In this document: positions 1-5,859 of the stretch, piece after piece
Layout of the letters: every line of letters begins with the position of its first letter
Numbering within the stretch: the first letter of the stretch is position 1
Assembly: GCA_045629205.1 (NCBI GenBank)
Contig: JAZQQT010000070.1
Coordinates: forward strand, 1 to 11,505
DNA: 11,505 nt
Direction: 5' to 3'
From: JAZQLP01 sp045629205
Lineage (GTDB): Bacteria > Bacillota > Clostridia > Oscillospirales > UBA644
Made by a program: the position numbers and the translations under genes
The notes under the pieces: model-generated
What the model was told of the DNA's origin: nothing
The model's input: only the letters and a program-made list of their open reading frames with translations
Databases searched by the model: none

Positions 1-72
1 GTGCTTTAATCCGTCTTTCACTACCAGCTCACATGCTTTGACTTTGAATTCTTTGCTGTACCTTCTTTTCAT
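1..72 (-). CDS. IS3-family transposase orfA, N-terminal fragment (runs off window)
   Basis: Reading leftward from the ATG at 72-70, 24 codons are visible before the window edge. The peptide begins MKRRYSKEFKVKACELV, which matches the start of IS3-family OrfA helix-turn-helix proteins (basic K/R-R-x-Y-S-x-E-F-K followed by a hydrophobic helix). OrfA binds the element's ends and normally supplies the N-terminal part of the OrfAB transposase by frameshifting. A good Shine-Dalgarno (AAAGGAG on the minus strand, about 82-88) lies just upstream, and a near-consensus promoter lies further up at 94-122. The rest of the element is outside the window, so whether it is intact cannot be judged. The family assignment rests on a short peptide but the pattern is distinctive. 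Confidence 0.75.
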   Translation of the reverse strand, partial: MKRRYSKEFKVKACELVVKDGLKH

Positions 73-93
73 TCTCGACACTCCTTTGAGTCT

Positions 94-122
94 ATTATAC
101 CTTTAACTCTTCGTTGTGTCCA
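94..122 (-). promoter_or_regulatory. Promoter of the IS3-type orfA
   Basis: On the minus strand TGGACA (122-117) is followed by a 17-bp spacer and a perfect TATAAT (99-94). The orfA start codon at 72 lies 21 bases downstream, with an RBS between. The -35 hexamer is part of the likely terminal inverted repeat. Confidence 0.7.
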
Positions 123-143
123 CTTTTACTATACAACTTTCCT

Positions 144-217
144 CTTTTCTCTTTTCGTTCTTCTCTCTTCTCTAAAAAGAAACTTGTCGTTTCCAGAGGA
201 AAAATAAAAGAGAAAAG
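144..217. repeat. 12-bp inverted repeat flanking a pyrimidine/purine-rich segment
   Basis: CTTTTCTCTTTT at 144-155 is the exact reverse complement of AAAAGAGAAAAG at 206-217. The 50-bp interior begins pyrimidine-rich and becomes purine-rich. It lies directly outside the probable IS end. The low-complexity arms could be a chance pairing, a small miniature element or the scar of an older insertion. No gene is seen inside. Confidence 0.45.
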
Positions 218-226
218 TGAAAATTA

Positions 227-243
227 GCTTTGCTCCGCAAAGC
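227..243. repeat. Perfect short hairpin GCTTTGC-TCC-GCAAAGC
   Basis: A 7-bp perfect stem (227-233 with 237-243) encloses a 3-base loop. It lies immediately upstream of the -35 element at 245. There is no T-run after it, so it is a poor intrinsic terminator on the plus strand. It may be a dispersed palindrome or a structured boundary between the IS-side sequence and the small gene downstream. Confidence 0.55.
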
Positions 244-244
244 A

Positions 245-273
245 TTGAATTAAAATACGATTTATGATACAAT
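245..273 (+). promoter_or_regulatory. Promoter of the four-helix-bundle fragment
   Basis: TTGAAT (245-250), a 17-bp spacer and TACAAT (268-273) stand 18 bp before the ATG at 292, with an AGAGGTG Shine-Dalgarno between. Spacing and placement are those of a sigma-A promoter. Confidence 0.6.
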
Positions 274-291
274 ATGTTTAGAGGTGACTAA

Positions 292-417
292 ATGAGTAGT
301 CCTTTGCTTGATAAATCTCTTGATTTTGCAACGCAAATCGTTTTATTTTATGAAGAGTTTTCGCGTAAACAATTTCCAAAGCAATTGAAGCAAGGGCCGA
401 TTTATGGTATAATATAA
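292..417 (+). pseudogene. Truncated four-helix-bundle (S23/Avd-like) protein, N-terminal remnant
   Basis: This 41-codon frame starts at ATG 292 with a Shine-Dalgarno (AGAGGTG, 280-286) and its own promoter, and ends with TAA at 415-417. The first 23 residues (MSSPLLDKSLDFATQIVLFY then EEF) match the first helix of the four-helix-bundle family, which includes the 23S rRNA intervening-sequence protein and is related to the Avd protein of diversity-generating retroelements. Those proteins are usually about 110-125 residues. Here the similarity stops after helix 1, and the usual basic motif leading into helix 2 (SxQLLRSGTSIGAN-like) is replaced by an unrelated tail (SRKQFPKQLKQGPIYGII). The most likely explanation is a deletion or recombination that removed about two thirds of the gene. 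The intact expression signals mean a small peptide could still be made. The family call is made by eye from a short match. Confidence 0.55.
385..413 (+). promoter_or_regulatory. Promoter of the GNAT gene, inside the end of the upstream fragment
   Basis: TTGAAG (385-390), a 17-bp spacer and a perfect TATAAT (408-413) lie within the last ten codons of the 41-codon remnant. Transcription would start near 420, giving a leader of about 45 bases before the GTG start at 465. The break point of the remnant and this promoter nearly coincide, suggesting the junction joined an upstream gene start to a pre-existing promoter. Confidence 0.7.
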
Positions 418-464
418 GAAATCCAAAGAATAAACCAAATCAGAATTTGCGGAGGTCAAGAAAC

Positions 465-1271
465 GTGATTATCAATATTGATTCGTTAGATGGATATGAA
501 AATTTTATATCACTTATCTCGAATGATTGTAAATTGACTGATCCGCATTTTATATATGATAACGGGAATCTGTATGATGCATTCAAAGAGAATAATCAGA
601 TGGTTTTTGCATCTAAACAGAAAGATAATGTTACAGGGATTTTCGTTTGGTCGATTATTGAAGAAGAACGCTATGCTGAAATGATAATCGGCTTTGTGCA
701 AACGAAACGGGCTATGTACGAAATGCTTGATTTTATGGAAGAAAACTATAACGGATATCAGGCAGACTTTGTAATCAATCCCCAAAATGAGATAATCCGA
801 AGTGTTTTGAATGAAAAGAAAGCCAATTTTTATACAGAGCAGCAAAGGATGATTCACAATGGCAAAGGGATATTTGCCGACAAAGAATGTATTGAAGAAT
901 ACTCGCCAAAATGGGAAGAGGAATATTGTTCTATTCATAGCACAGATAGGTATTGGACGGCAGAGAAGGTTTTAAGCGCTCCGGACACTTTTCGAGTTCT
1001 TTTGGCGATTGAGCAAGGGAAAATCGTCGGTTATATTGACGTAACGCATTGCTTCGATATGAATGAACCGTATGACCTGTACATTAAACCCGAAAACAAA
1101 AGAATGGGTTATGAAAAGGCTTTGCTCGAAAGCGCATTAAAGTATAATAACTACAAACCTATGATGGTATTGGTTGACGTTGACAACGTTGAAGAAATCC
1201 AATTATATGAATCCGTAGGCTTTGAAACTATGAAAGGGCAAAACAGTATTTGTGTGGCGTACACTTTATAA
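465..1271 (+). CDS. GNAT-family N-acetyltransferase
   Basis: This 268-residue protein is a probable acetyl-CoA-dependent N-acetyltransferase of the GNAT superfamily; the acceptor substrate is unknown. The start chosen is GTG 465, nine bases after GGAGG at 451-455. An in-frame TTG at 447 would place that RBS inside the gene and is less likely. The C-terminal half carries GNAT features: a strand pair around residues 176-195 (FRVLLAIEQGKIVGYIDV), motif A around 205-218 (LYIKPENKRMGYEK, a degenerate form of the R/Q-x-x-G-x-G/A acetyl-CoA loop), and motif B near 238-253 (DVDNVEEIQLYESVGF). The N-terminal 150 residues resemble a second, degenerate GNAT fold (KQKDNVTGIFVW, then helices), as in tandem-GNAT proteins of Firmicutes. 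It has no signal peptide and should be cytoplasmic. It seems monocistronic, with its promoter at 385-413. Confidence 0.8.
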   Translation: MIINIDSLDGYENFISLISNDCKLTDPHFIYDNGNLYDAFKENNQMVFASKQKDNVTGIFVWSIIEEERYAEMIIGFVQTKRAMYEMLDFMEENYNGYQADFVINPQNEIIRSVLNEKKANFYTEQQRMIHNGKGIFADKECIEEYSPKWEEEYCSIHSTDRYWTAEKVLSAPDTFRVLLAIEQGKIVGYIDVTHCFDMNEPYDLYIKPENKRMGYEKALLESALKYNNYKPMMVLVDVDNVEEIQLYESVGFETMKGQNSICVAYTL

Positions 1272-1293
1272 GGAATAAACCTATATGACAAAT

Positions 1294-1318
1294 CCCAGGT
1301 TGTCGGGGAAACCACGGG
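1294..1318 (+). other. Imperfect GC-rich hairpin in the GNAT-GH32 intergenic gap
   Basis: CCC (1294-1296) and GGTT (1298-1301) can pair with AACC (1310-1313) and GGG (1316-1318) across a 1x2 internal loop, with an 8-base loop. The patch continues as CACGGTTTGACACGG. It is more GC-rich than its surroundings. With no T-run after it, it is not a convincing terminator. The GGGGAAACC...CACGGTTTGA string loosely resembles structured parts of group II introns, but no intron or reverse transcriptase is present. Function unknown. Confidence 0.3.
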
Positions 1319-1355
1319 CACGGTTTGACACGGTAACAGATAGACAAATAGAAAT

Positions 1356-1384
1356 TTGCGGCTGAACAAAAGAATGGATATATT
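1356..1384 (+). promoter_or_regulatory. Possible promoter of the GH32 gene
   Basis: TTGCGG (1356-1361), a 17-bp spacer and TATATT (1379-1384) lie 65 bp before the ATG at 1450, after a 178-bp gap from the GNAT gene. Both hexamers are imperfect. A better -35 (TTGACA, 1325-1330) exists but has no good -10 at proper distance. Confidence 0.4.
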
Positions 1385-1449
1385 ACATTATAAAAATTTA
1401 CAAACCGGACGCCGAAAGAAAAAAGACGAAAAATTGAGAGGAAACAGAC

Positions 1450-2778
1450 ATGAAGAAATATCTGAAAGTCACCGTGTCGGGAGACGCACCGGAAAAACAA
1501 ATCGTTTTTTATGACGGCAAAACAATAAAATACGATCTGAACATTCATTATGCGCCGGACGGAGAAGCAATGTATCTTGACATTACTCCGTATATAAATC
1601 TGCGTATGGAAACGGATTGCCCATATGAAATCACTGATGAGATGCCGCTGCCTCATTCAGAAGGAAGACCGAAAGCGCACTTTACGGTCCCCCGAGGTTG
1701 GAACAACGACCCTAACGGATGTGTTTTTGACGGAGAGAACTGGCATCTTTTCTATCAATACAACCCCGTTGGGACAGTCTGGGGAAATATGCACTGGGGC
1801 CACGCTGTAAGCAAAGATCTTCTGCATTTTACCGACTGCCCCATAGCTCTTTATCCGGATGAATTCGGTCCTGCTTTTTCCGGCTCGGCATGGATAGATA
1901 CGCGCAATGACGCAGGATTCAGGGAAGGAGCCATGCTCCTGTTCTATACGGCAGCAGGAGGATGCAGCCGCGCTTCGGAGAACCGGGGATTCACTCAGAG
2001 ACTTGCATATTCCGTTGACGGCGGAAAAACATTTACAAAATGGGGCGAAATTCTCGCGTTGATCGCACCCGGAAACCGTGACCCGAAAATCGTCCGTGAT
2101 GACGAAGCCGGAGTATACCGTCTTGCGCTGTTCCTTCATGATGACGTTTACGCCCTGTTTATAAGTAACGATCTGAAGTATTTTGAGAAAACACAGGAAA
2201 TATCTCTTCCCGGCGATAATGAATGTCCCGACATCTTCCCTCTTAAAACAGAGGACGGAACGAAATGGATCCTTATGGGTGCCCACGACAAATACTATGT
2301 CGGTGATTTCATAGATAATGTCTTTGTTCCCTCTCAGACAATCCGTTCTCTCCATTTCGGAGACAGAGCCTACGCCGCGCAGAGTTTTAATCAGGTATCA
2401 TCCTCACGCCGCGTGCGCGTAAGCTGGTGCACAAGCTGTTTTGCAAACCGTCCGTTTAACTGTTCGATGACCACGCCGGTGGAAATTACTCTGAAAAAAG
2501 AAAACGGAGAATATGCTCTTTGTTTGAATCCCTGCAAAGAATGGCTTGACGCAGGCGGAGAAGAATGCACGGAAAGATTCGTTCTTTCAAAAGGTGAAAA
2601 GAGAAATATCTGCGATATTGATATTTCCGTAGAAGATGATTCGGTTAAAGTTAACGGATTTTCCTGCCCGATCAAACAAAATGAAAATACCGTGGCTTTT
2701 CAGGTCATATCCGAACCAAATGCGGTTGAAGTATACGTAGGAGAAGGCGACCGTTTCTTCTGCGTTGAACGTGTTTGA
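1450..2778 (+). CDS. Glycoside hydrolase family 32 protein (fructan/sucrose hydrolase type)
   Basis: This 442-residue enzyme hydrolyses beta-fructosyl bonds (sucrose, fructo-oligosaccharides, levan or inulin fragments); the exact substrate cannot be read from sequence. The three GH32 catalytic motifs are intact: WNNDPNG at residues 84-90 with nucleophile Asp87, RDP at 210-212 (transition-state stabiliser Asp211), and ECP at 258-260 with acid/base Glu258. Other five-bladed propeller signatures are FYQYNP (101-106), WGNMHWGHAVSKDLLHF (111-127), FSGSA (143-147) and RAYAAQSFN (306-314). Residues 1-70 form a small beta-rich N-terminal module as in some levanase-type enzymes. The C-terminal beta-sandwich (about 340-442) is present but short. 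There is no signal peptide, so it probably acts in the cytoplasm on imported sugar. Start: ATG 1450 with GAGAGGAA at 1436-1443. No fructose transporter, fructokinase or regulator is adjacent, so it is not in a typical sucrose operon. Confidence 0.92.
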   Translation: MKKYLKVTVSGDAPEKQIVFYDGKTIKYDLNIHYAPDGEAMYLDITPYINLRMETDCPYEITDEMPLPHSEGRPKAHFTVPRGWNNDPNGCVFDGENWHLFYQYNPVGTVWGNMHWGHAVSKDLLHFTDCPIALYPDEFGPAFSGSAWIDTRNDAGFREGAMLLFYTAAGGCSRASENRGFTQRLAYSVDGGKTFTKWGEILALIAPGNRDPKIVRDDEAGVYRLALFLHDDVYALFISNDLKYFEKTQEISLPGDNECPDIFPLKTEDGTKWILMGAHDKYYVGDFIDNVFVPSQTIRSLHFGDRAYAAQSFNQVSSSRRVRVSWCTSCFANRPFNCSMTTPVEITLKKENGEYALCLNPCKEWLDAGGEECTERFVLSKGEKRNICDIDISVEDDSVKVNGFSCPIKQNENTVAFQVISEPNAVEVYVGEGDRFFCVERV

Positions 2779-2820
2779 CGATGAAAATCGATCTTGTTCC
2801 ATTGATTTATATCGCAGAAA

Positions 2821-2848
2821 AATGCCTGCCGAAAAAACGGCAGGCATT
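2821..2848. terminator. Bidirectional intrinsic terminator between convergent units
   Basis: AATGCCTGCCG (2821-2831), a loop of six A, and CGGCAGGCATT (2838-2848) form a perfect 11-bp stem. Read on the minus strand it is followed by TTTTTCTG, so it is a better terminator for the leftward beta-helix/CBM9 operon, whose stop codon is at 2863. For the GH32 gene (stop at 2778) it offers a strong stem but only a poor U-tract. Confidence 0.85.
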
Positions 2849-2862
2849 AATTACAAAAAAAA

Positions 2863-3510
2863 TCATTTTATTTCAACCGCATAAAAGCATGGCGGCATAT
2901 GATAGTTCGGATAAGACGTGGTAACGTTTCCCCAGCATCCATAATGGTCAATCTGTTTATAATTTCCGCACTTATAAAGATTAAGAAGAATATACGAACC
3001 CTTATCGATTCTTAAATCACCGTAAACGTCGTATATCATTCCGAGAGGGACTCTCAGATAAACGCCCCAGCTCTCTTTTGTTCTGAACGCGGAAACCTCG
3101 GGAGAAATCGGAGAAAAATCGAAATTCTTCTCACGTATATTGCGCTCCCCTATCCAGTCGCAGCACTGACACAGATAATTGCCCAGTGAATTCATTTCGA
3201 CATTAATATATTTATTCGGATTTTCCGGATCATATGAGGCGAAAAATTCCATACAACTGTCGGTGCAAACAGAATCGTTCTTTTCGGTAAGACGGGAATG
3301 CGGATCTTTTTCGAATGATTCAAGTCGAAGATAAAAACCATCGTCTTTTTTAAATATAATCTGTCCGAAAGCTTTCGGAGTATATTCTCTGCCCCATGGA
3401 TAAATCGCTATCTGCGCCTTTGGAGCCTTGGAAAAATCGACTTCACCGTCAGTGTATAAAATGTAAAAATCCTTATCTGCAGGATTGATTCTGTTTCTGT
3501 TGTTTTCCAT
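2863..3510 (-). CDS. CBM9-like carbohydrate-binding protein
   Basis: This 215-residue protein resembles the carbohydrate-binding family 9-like group, single beta-sandwich (DOMON-like) domains usually of about 200-220 residues. Visible signatures are DSCMEFFASYDPENPNKYIN (84-103), NVEMNSLG (103-110), an aromatic-anchored strand WGVYLRVPL (148-156), LLNLYKCG (175-182) and the terminal HYGCWGNV...YPNYHMPPCFYAVE. The start chosen is ATG 3510, preceded by TGAGGTAAAA. An upstream in-frame ATG at 3558 would overlap the preceding gene by 41 bases and lacks that RBS. There is no signal peptide, which is notable because its operon partner is an exported lipoprotein. It may act in the cytoplasm or be cell-associated by another route. 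It is the second gene of a two-gene operon and ends 15 bases before the shared terminator. Binding of sugar is inferred from the family; no ligand can be named. Confidence 0.75.
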   Translation of the reverse strand: MENNRNRINPADKDFYILYTDGEVDFSKAPKAQIAIYPWGREYTPKAFGQIIFKKDDGFYLRLESFEKDPHSRLTEKNDSVCTDSCMEFFASYDPENPNKYINVEMNSLGNYLCQCCDWIGERNIREKNFDFSPISPEVSAFRTKESWGVYLRVPLGMIYDVYGDLRIDKGSYILLNLYKCGNYKQIDHYGCWGNVTTSYPNYHMPPCFYAVEIK

Positions 3511-3513
3511 TTT

Positions 3514-3520
3514 TACCTCA
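3514..3520 (-). promoter_or_regulatory. Shine-Dalgarno overlapping the upstream stop codon
   Basis: On the minus strand TGAGGTA contains both the TGA stop of the beta-helix gene (3520-3518) and the GAGG Shine-Dalgarno of the CBM9-like gene starting at 3510. Ribosomes ending the first gene therefore stop on the initiation site of the second, which suggests coupled translation in fixed proportion. Confidence 0.75.
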
Positions 3521-5728
3521 TTTCTGAATTCCCAAAAGATTGTAATCCCATTTTTCAAATCCGATGATATCGCGGTAAACGCGTGAATCTTCTTTCAAAA
3601 AGAAATTTCCGCTTTCATAATCCTCGAATATATCGTTTTGACCGCTTGTGTATTCTATGTTATCGTGAATGCTGCCGAACCGATACACCGATTGAACGAC
3701 CTTAGGTTCAGGTTCTGCGGTATCTTCTTCAAATCGGTTAAATATAAGATAATGAGTGCGATTAAAGACATAATCAGATACATCTGACGAACATCTGCCG
3801 TCTGAATTAAATCCGATATTAGAATATATGTTTGCGTATGACGGCGGCCCCGGAGAATCAAGATGTTCGGAAACAATCCCCTTAAGAAATTTAAGTTCTT
3901 CGATGGTTTTCATTTCGAGAGATGAGAGAAGATACGGATTTGCATAGCGCCATAAACTGTCTAAAAAATTAAGAATCACATTTGACTCTGTCCCCGACCA
4001 AAGTTCACCATCGGGGTAACTTGTGATAGTTGGATACCACTCAACTCCGCGTTCGTCAAATCCGATTCCTCCTGTATTTACAAGAACATTGTTAAAGACA
4101 GTGACAGAACGTCCGCCGCCAAGTGCAAATGCTTTGCCTTTAATATCGGCAAGAATATTACCGTAACAAACAATATCGGAAAGACAGTCATCAAGATATA
4201 TACCGTTTGATCCGCAATTTGTAAAACAATTATAGCGATATAAACTATGGCAATTCAGTTTATCGCCGTTATATATTGCGCCGGCATCGTTTCCAAGATA
4301 ATTAAGGTTATTGAAAATATTATATTCAAGCAATGAATTTGCAGAATGATCGCCTATTGCTCCCGTAAAAGAATCTTCGAATAGATTATGAGCGATATAA
4401 TACCCATATCCATGAATAAAAAGTCCGCTGTTTCCGACATTATATAAATTGCAGAAACGTAAAAAAACATTATCCGTAATTAATATATTCGAAACGTCAA
4501 GCAGATCTCTGTTTCCGCCGTTAATAAAAACGGTATTGCCCATCGATTCCTCAAAGACATTATGACTGATTACGATATTATCACCGAAAAATCTGACACA
4601 TTGCGGTCCCATACAGTAAAAACGACAGTTGCTGATTGTAATGTTTCTGACGTTTTCTCCGAAAAAAGCGCGCGTTCTGAAATTTTCAAACGTCAGTCCG
4701 TCAAAAATCAGATATGAAGCTCCCGACAGCGAAAAGAAATCGCCGCCTATATATTGGCTGAACGCAAGCTTTGCGGTATCGAATCCGTTTTCCGGCCAGT
4801 AATATAGTTTTTTTGATTCGACATCCCAGTAATACTCTCCCGGTTCGTCGAGCTCACATGCAGCATTGAAAACATAAAACGTATCATTATTGCCGTAATC
4901 CCATGCCACGCTGATTGTTGATTCCGATGAATTTATAATGGGATGCCAATCGAAGACCTGGCGAAAATTGTTATACGGATTACCGTTAAAGCACAGTTGC
5001 TTTTCGTCTTTCCACAATACTGTTTTTTCGTCGGGAATATAAAAAGACGAATATTCTCCATTGAATTTTCCGGCAAGTTCTCCGTGAATTTTTACCGTCA
5101 TGTCACCGTTAGGCCACTTTGCAACCCGCTGCATACGATTATTTGCATAAAAAGTCTGACGAAATTCAGAAATTTCAACCGCACCGTCACCGTTTTTACA
5201 GCCGAGATCGTATTCCCTGCTGTCGTCGAGATCATAAGCACCTGCGACCTCAAGGTCGATGCTTACAACGTTTTGCTTTGCTTCTTCTGTCTGCAGCCTT
5301 GATTTAAAGTCGTCATCTGCCGGAACGAAATCGGCGGGATTGAGAATAACACCGCCCTCGAATACGACTTCGGCACCGTCTGCGGCGGCAAACACTATCG
5401 GTTTGCCTTCTTCCCCGCTGTCCTCAGGTAAAATAATGTTGGCTGATCTGACATTGTAAACGCCAGAAGCAAATTCGATTTTTATTCCGCCTTCCGGCAG
5501 ACCGTTTTGTGCTTTATATTCATGCAATTTTTTTATTGCGCCGTCGATTGTGGCAAGCGGAGATTCTTTCGTTCCGTCGGCAAAATCATTTCCGTTTGGA
5601 GAAACATAGAATATTTTACCGTAATCATGAAAATCTTCTTTGCCGGATTCCGAATCTTTTTTCCGGCAAGCGGTTATCATACAGAGGCAGATGATAATCA
5701 CAATAAACAGCAATGTTGATTTTTTCAT
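3518..5728 (-). CDS. Right-handed parallel beta-helix lipoprotein, putative polysaccharide-active enzyme
   Basis: This 736-residue exported protein is probably anchored to the outer face of the membrane. The signal peptide has KK at 2-3, a hydrophobic core at 5-17 and the lipobox ITAC with acylated Cys21. After a charged linker comes IFYVSPNGNDFADGTKESPL (39-58), the usual entry to extracellular beta-helix proteins (DUF1565/pectate-lyase-like and GH120/GH141-type). Residues 90-330 hold a first set of strands plus beta insertions. A clear beta-helix follows at about 330-560, with repeated short units such as NITISNCRF, NIVISHNVF, NILITDNVF, YYIAHNLF, SLLEYNIF and TVFNNVLV. Acidic groups NDAGAIY (480-486) and IYLDD (510-514) on the helix are plausible active-site regions, by inference only. 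The C-terminal 170 residues are less repetitive. Family number and substrate cannot be fixed by eye. Start: ATG 5728 with GGGAG seven bases upstream. It leads the CBM9-like operon from a strong promoter at 5756-5784. Confidence 0.8.
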   Translation of the reverse strand: MKKSTLLFIVIIICLCMITACRKKDSESGKEDFHDYGKIFYVSPNGNDFADGTKESPLATIDGAIKKLHEYKAQNGLPEGGIKIEFASGVYNVRSANIILPEDSGEEGKPIVFAAADGAEVVFEGGVILNPADFVPADDDFKSRLQTEEAKQNVVSIDLEVAGAYDLDDSREYDLGCKNGDGAVEISEFRQTFYANNRMQRVAKWPNGDMTVKIHGELAGKFNGEYSSFYIPDEKTVLWKDEKQLCFNGNPYNNFRQVFDWHPIINSSESTISVAWDYGNNDTFYVFNAACELDEPGEYYWDVESKKLYYWPENGFDTAKLAFSQYIGGDFFSLSGASYLIFDGLTFENFRTRAFFGENVRNITISNCRFYCMGPQCVRFFGDNIVISHNVFEESMGNTVFINGGNRDLLDVSNILITDNVFLRFCNLYNVGNSGLFIHGYGYYIAHNLFEDSFTGAIGDHSANSLLEYNIFNNLNYLGNDAGAIYNGDKLNCHSLYRYNCFTNCGSNGIYLDDCLSDIVCYGNILADIKGKAFALGGGRSVTVFNNVLVNTGGIGFDERGVEWYPTITSYPDGELWSGTESNVILNFLDSLWRYANPYLLSSLEMKTIEELKFLKGIVSEHLDSPGPPSYANIYSNIGFNSDGRCSSDVSDYVFNRTHYLIFNRFEEDTAEPEPKVVQSVYRFGSIHDNIEYTSGQNDIFEDYESGNFFLKEDSRVYRDIIGFEKWDYNLLGIQK

Positions 5729-5755
5729 AATAATTCTCCCGACTGATTCTGCGGT

Positions 5756-5784
5756 ATTTTAACACGAGTGAAAATGATTGTCAA
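5756..5784 (-). promoter_or_regulatory. Promoter of the beta-helix/CBM9 operon
   Basis: On the minus strand a perfect TTGACA (5784-5779), a 17-bp spacer and TAAAAT (5761-5756) precede the ATG at 5728 by 27 bp. This is one of the two best promoters in the window. No obvious operator palindrome overlaps it. Confidence 0.8.
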
Positions 5785-5791
5785 GAAAAGG

Positions 5792-5820
5792 TTGTTATTT
5801 CCGTTATTTAGTGATATAAT
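5792..5820 (+). promoter_or_regulatory. Promoter of the STAS-kinase/DUF4186 unit
   Basis: TTGTTA (5792-5797), a 17-bp spacer and a perfect TATAAT (5815-5820) precede the ATG at 5860. The -35 element begins only 7 bp from the -35 element of the leftward promoter (5779-5784), so two polymerases could hardly bind at the same time. Confidence 0.75.
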
Positions 5821-5859
5821 TATCAGAGAATTAAAAGAAATATATGGATCGAGGTCGAT

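Larger units (their letters stand above)
1..135 (-). mobile_element. Left end of an IS3-type insertion sequence (partial)
   Basis: The orfA fragment, its RBS and its promoter occupy this stretch. Read on the minus strand, the probable terminus starts TGTATAGTAAAAGTGGACAC near 135. IS3-family ends typically begin with TG and carry the -35 element of the transposase promoter inside or next to the terminal repeat, which fits. The other end and the target duplication are not visible, so the exact boundary is inferred. Confidence 0.55.

Noticed and set aside
447..464. Upstream TTG start (447) for the GNAT gene
   Set aside because: The GGAGG at 451-455 would then lie inside the gene, whereas it is ideally placed for the GTG at 465.
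1294..1335. Group II intron remnant
   Set aside because: Only a short loose resemblance is seen. There is no reverse transcriptase, domain V or intron boundary.
1625..2675. Open frames on the opposite strand and in other frames across the GH32 gene
   Set aside because: They show no domain pattern and have no RBS. The GH32 frame has all three catalytic motifs, so these are shadows.
3511..3558. Longer CBM9-like protein starting at 3558
   Set aside because: The extra 16 residues overlap the beta-helix gene and have no RBS. The Met at 3510 has TGAGGTAAAA before it and fits the family's N-terminus.
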